Shown piece after piece: positions 1-7,209 of a stretch of 29,065 nt of DNA. Position numbers and translations under genes: made by a program. Under the pieces are notes generated by a model, which did no database searches, was not told where the DNA came from, and saw only the letters and a program-made list of their open reading frames with translations. Source of the DNA: Bacteroidales bacterium UBA4243 (GTDB taxonomy: Bacteria > Bacteroidota > Bacteroidia > Bacteroidales > F082); NCBI GenBank assembly GCA_002396205.1, contig DGXB01000052.1:1-29065 (forward strand), given 5' to 3'. Position 1 is the stretch's first letter; every line of letters begins with the position of its first letter.

Positions 1-1
1 T

Positions 2-496
2 CCCTGCTTCCGCAAGGAGAAAGGTGCCCACGGCATCGAGGAACGCGGCGTGTATCGCATCCACCAGTTCGAGAAACAGGAGATGGTGGTGCTTTGCAAG
101 CAAGAGGAAGCCGACTACTGGTATGAGCAGATGTGGAAAAACACCGTCGAGCTGTTCCGTTCGATGGACATCCCTGTGCGCACATTAGAATGCTGCTCTG
201 GCGACTTGGCCGACCTGAAGGTGAAGTCTTTGGACGTGGAGGCATGGTCGCCGCGCCAGAAGAAATACTTCGAGGTGGGTAGCTGTTCCTATCTTGGTGA
301 TGCACAGGCTCGTAGGCTGAAGATTAGAATCAAAGGAAAGGGCGGTAACTATTTCGCCCACACCTTAAATAATACGGTGGTTGCCCCGCCGCGCATGTTG
401 ATCGCCTTCTTGGAGAACAACCTCCGCGCCGACGGTAGCGTGGCCATCCCGAAAGCCCTGCAACCCTATATGGGTGGAAAAACTGAAATCAGATGA
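2..496 (+). CDS. serS: Seryl-tRNA synthetase, C-terminal part (5' end outside window)
   Basis: This enzyme charges tRNA-Ser with serine in the cytoplasm. The open frame runs in from the left edge, so only about 164 C-terminal codons are visible. They cover the end of class II motif 2 (FRKEKGAHGIEERGVYRIHQF), the serine/ATP site region around ECCSGDLADLKVKS, and a motif 3-like block HTLNNTVVAPPRMLIAFLEN, ending in the usual IPKALQPYMGG. The methionine at base 50 is internal. The wording of the catalytic blocks differs from the common Bacteroides enzyme as I remember it (CGGDM...SSVSNFETYQANRLKCR, HTLNGSALALPRIVAALLEN), so this may be a different SerS lineage. The family call is firm; the lineage point is inference. 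Confidence 0.93.
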   Translation, partial: PCFRKEKGAHGIEERGVYRIHQFEKQEMVVLCKQEEADYWYEQMWKNTVELFRSMDIPVRTLECCSGDLADLKVKSLDVEAWSPRQKKYFEVGSCSYLGDAQARRLKIRIKGKGGNYFAHTLNNTVVAPPRMLIAFLENNLRADGSVAIPKALQPYMGGKTEIR

Positions 497-502
497 ATAG
501 GT

Positions 503-625
503 CACAAAACTTTCAAAACCTGCAAAACTTGTTTTGTAGTATGGCGACACCCAACCGGGTTGTCGCCGGAAAGCAGGCCGGTTGGCTGCTTTCCAACTTC
601 TAAGGTAGGTTTTGTGAGTTTTGTG
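503..625. repeat. Nested palindromic intergenic element with complementary hairpin loops
   Basis: Almost the whole gap between serS and the glycosyltransferase gene can fold. Outer arms 503-523 and 605-625 are imperfect inverted repeats (about 18 of 21 match). Inside lie a small hairpin (523-536) and two strong adjacent hairpins. The first, 543-567, has stem GGCGACACCC with loop AACC and one bulged T. The second, 568-594, has stem GGAAAGCA/TGCTTTCC extended by GCC/GGC, with loop GGTT. The two loops and the bases beside them are exact reverse complements (CCAACCGG at 551-558, CCGGTTGG at 578-585). It could be a REP/MITE-like unit, a terminator of serS, or a structured RNA; the sequence alone does not decide. 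Confidence 0.7.
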
Positions 626-640
626 ATAAAATAGAACAAT

Positions 641-1582
641 ATGGATATATCAGTTGTAGTACCGCTGTTGAACGAGGCCGAGTCGTTGCCCGAGCTGGAG
701 GCCTGGATTCGTCGCGTGATGGAGGAACATCATTTCTCCTACGAAATCGTCTTTGTCGACGATGGATCAACCGACAATTCATGGGCTGTCATCCAACAGC
801 TTTCTCAGTCCAATTCTAATGTGAAGGCCTTGCGTTTCAGGAGGAATTACGGCAAGTCGCCGGCACTGAACGAAGGCTTCAAGATTGTGGAAGGCGACGT
901 GGTCATCACGATGGATGCCGACCTACAGGACAGTCCCGACGAAATCCCCGAGCTTTACAAGATGATCAAGGAAGACGGCTATGACCTCGTATCGGGCTGG
1001 AAGAAAGTGCGTTACGACTCCAAACTGATGAAAAACATCCCTTCGAAGTTCTTCAACTGGACCACACGGCGCATGTCGGGCATCAAGTTGCACGACTTTA
1101 ACTGCGGCTTGAAGGCCTATCGCAACGAGGTGGTGAAAAACATCCAGGTGTATGGCGAGATGCACCGTTACATCCCTGTCATCGCCAAGATGAACGGTTT
1201 CAGTCATATAGGCGAGAAGGTGGTGCACCATCAGAAGCGGAAATATGGCAGCAGCAAGTTCGGCATGAGCCGATTTGTGCGTGGTTACCTCGACCTGCTG
1301 ACCATCAATTTCATCTCCAAGTTCAGCAACCGCCCGATGCACTTCTTCGGTTTGCTTGGGTCGATCACCTTCCTCATTGGTTTTGTTATCGCTGTTTACT
1401 TGGCTTGCATTCGTTTGTTTGCCCACGCCTACGGCATGACAAATCGTCCGTTGTTCTATTTTGCGCTGCTTGCCATCATCATCGGCGTGCAACTGTTCTC
1501 GACGGGTTTCCTTGCCGAGATGGTTACCTCAACCCAGCGTGACAAACGGGTGTATTCCATTTCGGAGCGCATCAACGCCTAA
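641..1582 (+). CDS. GT2 family polyprenol-phosphate glycosyltransferase (DPM1/GtrB-like)
   Basis: Predicted inner-membrane glycosyltransferase that moves a sugar from a nucleotide sugar to a polyprenyl phosphate carrier, for use in cell-surface glycan assembly. The 313-residue protein has the GT-A fold signatures: N-terminal VVVPLLNEAESL (about 5-16), VDDGSTD (39-45) and the DXD-type metal-binding MDADLQD (91-97). Two hydrophobic spans near residues 235-258 and 270-295 match the GtrB-like C-terminal membrane anchor. The ATG at 641 is the first good start after the structured gap. It is not in an obvious operon: the preceding gene is a tRNA synthetase and a strong terminator follows. The sugar cannot be told from the sequence. 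Confidence 0.88.
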   Translation: MDISVVVPLLNEAESLPELEAWIRRVMEEHHFSYEIVFVDDGSTDNSWAVIQQLSQSNSNVKALRFRRNYGKSPALNEGFKIVEGDVVITMDADLQDSPDEIPELYKMIKEDGYDLVSGWKKVRYDSKLMKNIPSKFFNWTTRRMSGIKLHDFNCGLKAYRNEVVKNIQVYGEMHRYIPVIAKMNGFSHIGEKVVHHQKRKYGSSKFGMSRFVRGYLDLLTINFISKFSNRPMHFFGLLGSITFLIGFVIAVYLACIRLFAHAYGMTNRPLFYFALLAIIIGVQLFSTGFLAEMVTSTQRDKRVYSISERINA

Positions 1583-1616
1583 CGAATAAAGCCACCGCAA
1601 GGTGGCTTTATTCGTT
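1581..1616 (+). terminator. Strong hairpin terminator after the glycosyltransferase gene
   Basis: A perfect 16-bp stem closed by a GCAA tetraloop (1597-1600) starts inside the TAA stop codon of the glycosyltransferase gene. The right arm runs CTTTATTCGTT into TTTC. The opposing strand has no comparable U tract but could also use the hairpin for the gene ending at 1677. Confidence 0.8.
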
Positions 1617-1676
1617 TCAAATTTGCTTCAGATTTATTCCGATTTGTTTCCCTAAAAGAAAAGAATCCCATTCTTT

Positions 1677-2108
1677 TCAATACAAGTCATCTATGTTTCC
1701 GTCGAAACTCTCGTCGAAGCTGTCGCCAAACTCGTCAGTGAAGTCTTCCTCGTCGTATTCGTCCTCAAACTCGTCGAACGGCGAGTCGTCGGCAAAGTCG
1801 TTGTTCTCCCAGTCGAAGTCGCGTTCGAGCCTCGATTCGTCGAAGGCTTCCTCTTCGTCGTGTTCGTTGATGAAGCTGTCGATTTCGTCGTCGCTCATCT
1901 TGTCGAAGTTGACATCGAGTAGGGCCGAGTCGTTGATGCTGCGGCTCATCGACTTCAATTCACGCATGACTGAGGGCGAGACGTAGAACTCGTCGATGTT
2001 TTCCTCGCAATACTTCAAGTATTTAGGGTCTTTTTGGTACACTTCGGCGATGGTCATGCCTTCGTATTTGCCGAAAGTGAAAACTGAATCAATGTCATAG
2101 AATTTCAT
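1677..2108 (-). CDS. Acidic protein with an ExoX-C-like N-terminal motif
   Basis: Function not established. From the ATG at 2108 the product has 143 residues. Its first third contains FTFGKYEGMTIAEVYQKDP followed by KYLKYC. This resembles the small 'FGKYKGK...DPgYLeW' module found at the C terminus of exonuclease-X-like proteins (family resemblance from memory). The remainder is very rich in Asp, Glu, Ser and Phe, and is probably disordered. I chose ATG 2108 over the upstream TTG at 2156 because an AGAAAGG-like ribosome site lies just upstream of 2108 and the extension is only Lys/Arg-rich. It lies downstream of the DUF486 gene on the same strand with an 83-base gap. Confidence 0.72.
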   Translation of the reverse strand: MKFYDIDSVFTFGKYEGMTIAEVYQKDPKYLKYCEENIDEFYVSPSVMRELKSMSRSINDSALLDVNFDKMSDDEIDSFINEHDEEEAFDESRLERDFDWENNDFADDSPFDEFEDEYDEEDFTDEFGDSFDESFDGNIDDLY

Positions 2109-2191
2109 ATCGTAACCTTTCTTTTTGTCCTTTTTTTGTCGTTTTTCGTGCCGCAAATATCATGCAAATTTCCGTTCGGCGCAACAAATTT

Positions 2192-2563
2192 CTATTTTTT
2201 GAAGGCGAAAAACACGGCGAGCACGATAAAGATGAATGAAACGATGTGGTTCCAACGGAACGTCTCGGTCTTGAAAACTGTGATGACGATGGTGGTGAAC
2301 ACCGTGAGCGAGACGGCTTCCTGTATGACTTTCAGCTGGATGAGGTTGAACGGTCCTCCGTTGACGGCTGCCCCGATGCGGTTGGCAGGAATCATGAAGG
2401 AGTACTCGAACAAGGCGATGCCCCACGACATGAGGATGACCAAAAACAGCGGCCAGTCTTTGGAGGAGGGGACGATCTCAATTAATTTGAGCTGTCCGTA
2501 CCAAGCGAATGTCATGAAGACATTGGAAACAATGAGTAGCAAAATGGTGTATAAGCCTTTCAT
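2192..2563 (-). CDS. DUF486 family small membrane protein (DMT superfamily)
   Basis: A 123-residue integral membrane protein with four hydrophobic helices, matching the length of DUF486 proteins, which belong to the drug/metabolite transporter superfamily. Recognisable features are the N-terminal MKGLYTILLLIVSNVFMTFA, an internal FEYSFMIPANRIG, then FNLIQLKVIQEA, and a final helix ending in FAFKK. I chose ATG 2563 because the longer reading from 2671 would run across the divergent promoter of the symporter and adds non-membrane sequence. The transported compound is unknown. Confidence 0.88.
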   Translation of the reverse strand: MKGLYTILLLIVSNVFMTFAWYGQLKLIEIVPSSKDWPLFLVILMSWGIALFEYSFMIPANRIGAAVNGGPFNLIQLKVIQEAVSLTVFTTIVITVFKTETFRWNHIVSFIFIVLAVFFAFKK

Positions 2564-2587
2564 TTTATGGCGTTTTGTAATGGGCGG

Positions 2588-2637
2588 CAAAAATAGTGTT
2601 TTTTTGGGCGCGAAAGCCGTATTTATTCCTATTTTTG
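2588..2637. promoter_or_regulatory. Divergent promoters: DUF486 gene and symporter gene
   Basis: On the minus strand a -7 box TATTTTTG is read from 2595 to 2588, 25 bases before the DUF486 ATG. On the plus strand TATTTTTG lies at 2630-2637, 20 bases before the symporter ATG. Both match the Bacteroidota TAnnTTTG consensus; the -33 elements are not clear. Confidence 0.65.
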
Positions 2638-2657
2638 CGCAATCAAAAGCAAATCCC

Positions 2658-4136
2658 ATGACACCAACCATTATCCTTATCGTTTTTGTGCTTTATACCT
2701 GCCTTTTGTTTGTCGTGTCGCATTTCACGGCGCGCAGGTCCGACAACAACGCGTTTTTCCGTGGCAACAGGAACTCGCCCTGGTTTGTGGTGGCATACGG
2801 CATGATTGGAGCCTCTTTGTCGGGTGTGACGTTTATGTCGGTGCCAGGGGGCGTCTATACGGGGCAATTCACCTATATGCCGCTCGTGTTTGGCTATGTG
2901 CTTGGTTATGCGGTGATTGCCTTGGTTTTGTTGCCTTTGTATTATCGCCTTAACCTGACCTCTATCTACACCTATTTGAATATGCGGTTCGGGCCGGTTT
3001 CGGAGAAGACGGGCGCGGCGTTTTTCATTTTGTCGCGACTGTTGGGCTCGGCCTTGCGGATGTATCTTGTTGTGTTTGTGCTTTATGAATTTGTCTTCAA
3101 GGCTTGGGGGATCCCGTTTTGGGTGCCGGCGGTGATTTTCATCGGCATCATCTTGCTCTACACTTTCAAGGGCGGCATCAAGACCGTGGTGTGGACCGAC
3201 ACTTTGCAGACGACTTTCCTTCTTTTGGCAGCTTTCCTGACGGCGTGGTACATCATGAAAAACCTCAACATCTCACTTGGCGACCTGCTTAATGCGGCCT
3301 TCGACAATGGCTACACGAAAGTGTTTGAGACCGATTGGACGCACAACAAATTCTGGGTCAAGCAAATCCTCAGCGGCATGTTCATCACCATCACGATGAC
3401 GGGTCTCGACCAAGATATGATGCAGAAGAACTTGACTTGCAAGAATTTGCGTGACGCACAGAAGAATGTGATGACATCAAGTCTGCTGTTTGTCGTAGTC
3501 AATGCCTTGTTCCTTTGTTTGGGTGCAGCCTTGATTTACTATGCCCAAGCCACGGGTTTCACGCTGCCAGTGAACGAGGCTGGCGTGGTGGTCAACGACA
3601 AGATTTTCCCCTCTGTGGCCTTCTCGTTGAGCAAGTTCACGGCCATCGTTTTCGTCGTCGGGCTTGTGGCTGCCGGCTATTCGAGTGCCGATGGCACCTT
3701 GACCGCCTTGACGACCACCTTCTGCTTCGATTTCATGCACTTCGACAAGAGACAGATGACTGAGGAGCAAATCACCCGCTCCCGCAAATGGGTGCATGTG
3801 GCTTTTGCCTTGCTTTACTTGTTGGTTATCATCGCATTCCGCCCGTTCCACAACGAGTCATTAATAGATAAGGTGTTCGACATTGCGGGATATACCTACG
3901 GGCCATTGTTGGGTTTGTACACCTTCGGACTGTTCGTCAAGAACCGTAAGGTCATCGACAAAGCCGTTCCTTACATTGCCGTGGCTTCTCCTGTCATTTG
4001 TTATTTCTTGAAGCTGTATTCCCCTCAGTTGCTTTTTGGATATAAGATAGGATTCGAGATATTGATAATCAATGGTTTACTAACTTTCTTGGCCTTGATG
4101 CTTTTCAGCAAAAAGGAAAAAACGGCCACGGAATGA
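2658..4136 (+). CDS. Sodium:solute symporter family transporter (SSS)
   Basis: An inner-membrane protein of 492 residues with about 13 hydrophobic segments, as in the SSS family that couples sodium entry to uptake of a small solute. Family signatures include the first helix and loop with SDNNAFFRGNRNSPWFVVAYGM, then GASLSGVTFMSVPGGVY, and later TGLDQDMMQKNLTCKN and GYSSADGTLTALTTTFCFDF, which resemble the sodium-binding core helices. The start at ATG 2658 follows a TATTTTTG promoter box by 20 bases. The much longer open frame from 2136 overlaps the opposite-strand DUF486 gene and this promoter and is not credible. The substrate is not predictable. It is transcribed alone, with its own promoter, and the next gene has another. 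Confidence 0.9.
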   Translation: MTPTIILIVFVLYTCLLFVVSHFTARRSDNNAFFRGNRNSPWFVVAYGMIGASLSGVTFMSVPGGVYTGQFTYMPLVFGYVLGYAVIALVLLPLYYRLNLTSIYTYLNMRFGPVSEKTGAAFFILSRLLGSALRMYLVVFVLYEFVFKAWGIPFWVPAVIFIGIILLYTFKGGIKTVVWTDTLQTTFLLLAAFLTAWYIMKNLNISLGDLLNAAFDNGYTKVFETDWTHNKFWVKQILSGMFITITMTGLDQDMMQKNLTCKNLRDAQKNVMTSSLLFVVVNALFLCLGAALIYYAQATGFTLPVNEAGVVVNDKIFPSVAFSLSKFTAIVFVVGLVAAGYSSADGTLTALTTTFCFDFMHFDKRQMTEEQITRSRKWVHVAFALLYLLVIIAFRPFHNESLIDKVFDIAGYTYGPLLGLYTFGLFVKNRKVIDKAVPYIAVASPVICYFLKLYSPQLLFGYKIGFEILIINGLLTFLALMLFSKKEKTATE

Positions 4137-4156
4137 TGCGATTGCAGGAAAATTTG

Positions 4157-4164
4157 TATTTTTG
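4157..4164 (+). promoter_or_regulatory. -7 box for the DUF4831 gene
   Basis: TATTTTTG, an exact TAnnTTTG match, lies 25 bases before the ATG at 4190 in the short gap after the symporter stop. Confidence 0.65.
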
Positions 4165-4189
4165 AGGCTCGAAACTAAACCTTACGAAG

Positions 4190-5272
4190 ATGAATAAGAT
4201 TTTCACCAAAATTACGCTCGCCTTGTTGGCCATGTGCTTCATGTGTGGTCATGCACAGGCTCAATTCACGACAACTTTTGCCAAGAATGCCACTCCTGGC
4301 CAGCAAAACGGCTTGTATTATTCCTTGCCACAGACCATGTTGAGGCTTGATTTCGTCATCGAGGAGACACGGCTTGAACAAAGTCCCCTAAGTGATTATG
4401 CTTCAACCTATATGGCCATGGCCGACTATGTGGAGTATGAGACCACAGAGTATCGTCTTTTGGACGTGAAAATGAGCACCGTGGCTTCTCCCGACCCCAA
4501 CGCGCTGTTTTTCGTTTCGGTTGGCAGCGTCAGGGGAGGCAATAAGACCCAGTTTGGCATCATGCCCAACGGCATCATTCGTAGCGTTGGCGTCGACAAT
4601 GGCGAGGAGGAAACTTTGCCAATCCCATCTGAAACGCCGTGTTGCAAGGCCGAACCCGTCGCACAAGTCGACGGCAAGTTGATGGAGCTGATTACGACGG
4701 GCAAGTCGAATGCGCAATTGGCCAAGGAAATCGCCGACAAGATTGAGGAAATCCGCACGGCCAAGTTCAAATTGATTTCGGGCTATTACGAAATCGCCTT
4801 CAATCCTGAGACGTTCAAGATGATGTATGAAAAGCTGGATGCCATGGAGCAGGAATACACTAACCTGTTGCTTGGTAACCAAGTCAAGAAGACGGTGGTG
4901 AAGACGGTGTATGTGATTCCGAACAAGGAAGTGCCTACGCAAACGGTGGCCAAGTTCTCCGAGAACGACGGTCTGACCGTTGGAACGGCTGGTTCGGGAG
5001 AGATGATTACGGTGCAAACGTTGCCGCTCAACACGATGGCAGCCATCAATGCGCCAAGCCAGTCGGCCATTGAGTCGGTGACCTATGAGAACAAGGTGTT
5101 TTATCGCGTGCCTGAGACGGCCAACGTGAAAGTGACTTGCGGAAACAAGGTCATGCTTGAGGATAGGGTTACGGTCAACCAGTTGGGCTTCATCATGATG
5201 GCTCCGTTGACCAACACGAAAATCGTGTTCGATACCGAGACGGGACAAATCATCAATATGAGGATGCAGTAA
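4190..5272 (+). CDS. DUF4831 family exported protein
   Basis: Function unknown. The 360-residue product begins with a cleavable signal peptide (MNKIFTKITLALLAMCFMC, then HAQAQ), so it is periplasmic or outer-membrane-associated. Directly after it comes GLYYSLPQTMLRLDFVIEET, which I recognise as the start of the DUF4831 domain found in Bacteroidota. The start ATG is placed 25 bases after a TATTTTTG promoter. Its 3' end overlaps the opposite-strand kdsA gene by 20 bases, so the two genes are convergent with no space for a separate terminator. No catalytic motif is evident. Confidence 0.85.
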   Translation: MNKIFTKITLALLAMCFMCGHAQAQFTTTFAKNATPGQQNGLYYSLPQTMLRLDFVIEETRLEQSPLSDYASTYMAMADYVEYETTEYRLLDVKMSTVASPDPNALFFVSVGSVRGGNKTQFGIMPNGIIRSVGVDNGEEETLPIPSETPCCKAEPVAQVDGKLMELITTGKSNAQLAKEIADKIEEIRTAKFKLISGYYEIAFNPETFKMMYEKLDAMEQEYTNLLLGNQVKKTVVKTVYVIPNKEVPTQTVAKFSENDGLTVGTAGSGEMITVQTLPLNTMAAINAPSQSAIESVTYENKVFYRVPETANVKVTCGNKVMLEDRVTVNQLGFIMMAPLTNTKIVFDTETGQIINMRMQ

Positions 5273-6080
5273 GTGCCTCTTTGATTCTTACCAACTGTTG
5301 CAAAAGATTGGAAGCCAGGTCGAGACGTAGCATATTAGCGCCGTCGGACTTGGCTTTTTTGGGCTCGGGATGCACCTCCATGAAGATGCCGTCGGCACCT
5401 GTGGCGATGCCAGCCTTGGCAATCAAGCCGATCAGTTCGGGCTTGCCGCCCGTGACGCCGCTGCTTTGGTTGGGCTGCTGAAGCGAATGGGTGACATCCA
5501 AAATGACAGGTACATCAAACTTTTGCATGGCGGCAATGTTACGGTAATCCACCACCAAATCCTGATAACCGAACATCGAGCCGCGCTCGGTGAGCATCAC
5601 CTTGTCGTCGCCCGACTGACGCACCTTTTCGACGGCAAAGCCCATGGCTTCGCCCGAAAGGAATTGTCCCTTTTTGATGTTGACGGTCTTGCCCGTTTTG
5701 GCGGCGGCCACGAGGAGGTCGGTCTGGCGGCAGAGGAAAGCTGGGATTTGAAGCATATCGACATATTCGGCAGCCATTGGCGCTTCTTCGGCAGCATGGA
5801 TGTCGGTAACCACTGGGATGCCCAATTCCTGCTTCACTTTTTGCAGCACTTTCAGCGCTTTTTCGTCGCCGATGCCTGTAAATGAGTCCAATCGTGAGCG
5901 GTTGGCCTTCCGATAGGATCCTTTGAAAACGAGCGGGATATGAAGCTTTTCGCAGATGTTTTTCAAGGTCTCGGCGATGAAGAGGGGAGAGGTCTCGTCC
6001 TCGACGACGCATGGGCCGGCCAAGAGGAAGAAACGGTCGGGGCGAAGGTCTTTCAGGAAGTCGAATTTTGTGGTGTCCAT
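5253..6080 (-). CDS. kdsA: 3-deoxy-8-phosphooctulonate synthase (Kdo-8-phosphate synthase)
   Basis: KdsA condenses phosphoenolpyruvate with arabinose 5-phosphate to give Kdo-8-phosphate, the precursor of the Kdo sugars of the LPS inner core. The 275-residue protein has the class signatures: LLAGPCVVEDE (about 19-29), FKGSYRKANRSRLDSFTGIG, PVVTDIH, QIPAFLCRQTDLL, KKGQFLSG, LTERGSMFGYQDLVVD and DVTHSLQQPN. I start it at ATG 6080. The TTG at 6098 would add six residues but overlaps the promoter -7 box (6096-6103), so it would lie at or before the transcription start. No other LPS gene is nearby. The 3' end overlaps the convergent DUF4831 gene by 20 bases. Confidence 0.95.
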   Translation of the reverse strand: MDTTKFDFLKDLRPDRFFLLAGPCVVEDETSPLFIAETLKNICEKLHIPLVFKGSYRKANRSRLDSFTGIGDEKALKVLQKVKQELGIPVVTDIHAAEEAPMAAEYVDMLQIPAFLCRQTDLLVAAAKTGKTVNIKKGQFLSGEAMGFAVEKVRQSGDDKVMLTERGSMFGYQDLVVDYRNIAAMQKFDVPVILDVTHSLQQPNQSSGVTGGKPELIGLIAKAGIATGADGIFMEVHPEPKKAKSDGANMLRLDLASNLLQQLVRIKEALTASSY

Positions 6081-6095
6081 GACGGTAAATTTTTG

Positions 6096-6103
6096 CAAAG
6101 GTA
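6096..6103 (-). promoter_or_regulatory. -7 box for kdsA
   Basis: Read on the minus strand this is TACCTTTG, an exact TAnnTTTG match 15 bases before the kdsA ATG. It gives a very short leader and rules out the upstream TTG start. Confidence 0.65.
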
Positions 6104-6120
6104 GTGCTTTTTTTGATGTT

Positions 6121-6189
6121 GGCCCTTCGACAGGCTCAGGGACCTTGACTTTTTGCGTTTTTGCAGGCCCCTGAGCTTGTCGATGGGCC
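6121..6189. repeat. Palindromic repeat of the CCTGAGCCTGTCGAAGG type
   Basis: Between kdsA and xerD lie two arms, 6121-6141 and 6169-6189, that are inverted repeats with 19 of 21 positions matching, separated by 27 bases. The core reads CCTTCGACAGGCTCAGG on the plus strand. The same core occurs in parC (12256-12280) and twice in the large exported-protein gene (24767-24860), so it is a dispersed family. Here it could also act as the xerD terminator, since it begins 6 bases beyond the xerD stop. Confidence 0.85.
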
Positions 6190-6195
6190 GTTTTA

Positions 6196-7122
6196 TCATC
6201 GTTTCTTAAAACGCGGATGATAGCTGGTTAGTGTGTCACGCAGTAGTTCGTCTGAGATATGCGTGTAGATTTCCGTTGTGCTCACGCTCGAATGACCCAG
6301 CATTTGCTGCACAGCGAGCAGGTTGGCACCGCCTTCGAGCAAATGTGTGGCAAAGCTATGCCTGAACGTGTGTGGACTGATGGTCTTTGTGATGCCGTTT
6401 TTCTCAGCCAAGTCTTTCACGATGAGGAAAACCATCTGTCGCGTGAGGCCTGTTCCACGGCTGTTGAGGAACACCGTGTCGGTGAATTTGGGTTTGGGCG
6501 TGATGTGTAGTCGTGCGCCTTCGATGTATTGGTAAAGGATTTTCAAGCTGCTGTCGCCGATGGGCACGAGCCGTTCCTTGCTGCCCTTGCCGAGGATGCG
6601 TAGGAAACCATCGTCTTTATATATGTTGCTGATTTGCAGGTTGGTGAGTTCTGATACACGCAGGCCGCAGCCGTACATAACCTCAATCATGGCCTTGTTG
6701 CGGTGGCCGTTGGGTTGGCTGAGGTCGATGCTGTCGATCATCATCTGGATTTCCTCGTAGGTGAGCACTTCGGGCAGGTGGCGACCCAACGAAGGGGAGG
6801 AGATGAGGATGGTGGGGTCTTTGTCGGCAAGTCCCTCTTGCGTCAGGTAGCGCCAAAACGATTTCAGTCCCGATAGGATGCGAGCTTGCGAGGTGGCGCC
6901 GATGTTGAGGTCGTAAAGATAAGCGAAGAAATTCTCGATGTCGCCTTGCTGGATGTCGTTGATTGCTGTAGAGACTGTGCATGCACCGTCTCTACATTCC
7001 AGATATTGTAGAAACAGATGGACGTCATGGCAATAGGCTTCCACGCTGTTTTCCGACAGCGAAAGTTCCAACCGCAGGTAGTCGGCGTAGTGTTTGATGA
7101 GGTTTTTGCTAAGGTTAGCCAT
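6196..7122 (-). CDS. xerD: Tyrosine recombinase XerD
   Basis: Site-specific recombinase that, with XerC, resolves chromosome dimers at dif. The 308-residue protein has an N-terminal SAM-like DNA-binding domain (about 1-100) and the catalytic domain with all six active residues in place: R155 (CGLRVSELT), K179 (GKGSKERL), H251 and R254 (HTFRHSFATHLLEGGAN), H277 (LGHSS) and Y286 (TTEIYTH). SQARILSGLKSFWRYL is typical of cellular XerD rather than phage integrases. Oddly, residues 43-52 are encoded by a 30-bp palindromic repeat inserted exactly in frame in the N-terminal domain. The ATG at 7122 follows a TAATTTTG promoter box. No dif-like site was noticed in the window. Confidence 0.93.
   Translation of the reverse strand: MANLSKNLIKHYADYLRLELSLSENSVEAYCHDVHLFLQYLECRDGACTVSTAINDIQQGDIENFFAYLYDLNIGATSQARILSGLKSFWRYLTQEGLADKDPTILISSPSLGRHLPEVLTYEEIQMMIDSIDLSQPNGHRNKAMIEVMYGCGLRVSELTNLQISNIYKDDGFLRILGKGSKERLVPIGDSSLKILYQYIEGARLHITPKPKFTDTVFLNSRGTGLTRQMVFLIVKDLAEKNGITKTISPHTFRHSFATHLLEGGANLLAVQQMLGHSSVSTTEIYTHISDELLRDTLTSYHPRFKKR
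6967..6996. repeat. 30-bp palindrome inside the xerD coding sequence
   Basis: Two 15-base arms (TGTAGAGACTGTGCA and TGCACCGTCTCTACA) form a palindrome with a single mismatched pair. It spans exactly ten codons and keeps the xerD frame open, giving the peptide CRDGACTVST. The half-sequence TGTAGAGACGG recurs at 24868-24878 inside another gene, which supports a dispersed repeat. Confidence 0.85.
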
Positions 7123-7135
7123 AGTTTTGTTTTGG

Positions 7136-7182
7136 CAAAATTACGATTTTTTTTGCTGAGGCATTGTTTTTTCCTATTTTTG
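7136..7182. promoter_or_regulatory. Divergent promoters for xerD and the nitroreductase gene
   Basis: The minus strand reads TAATTTTG from 7143 to 7136, 13 bases before the xerD ATG. The plus strand reads TATTTTTG at 7175-7182, preceded at exactly 19 bases by TTTG (7152-7155), the full -33/-7 arrangement of Bacteroidota promoters. It lies 27 bases before the nitroreductase ATG. Confidence 0.72.
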
Positions 7183-7209
7183 TGGCGTAAATCATTAAAT
7201 CACACACAC

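Noticed and set aside
1693..1986. Serine-rich 97-codon frame on the plus strand
   Set aside because: The serines are the complement of the Asp/Glu codons of the acidic protein on the other strand.
2136..2657. 174-codon upstream extension of the symporter frame
   Set aside because: It crosses the opposite-strand DUF486 gene and the divergent promoters; the family N terminus begins at 2658.
6196..7122. XerD as the integrase of a mobile element
   Set aside because: It resembles the cellular recombinase, has housekeeping neighbours (kdsA, nitroreductase) and there are no attachment-site repeats or cargo genes.
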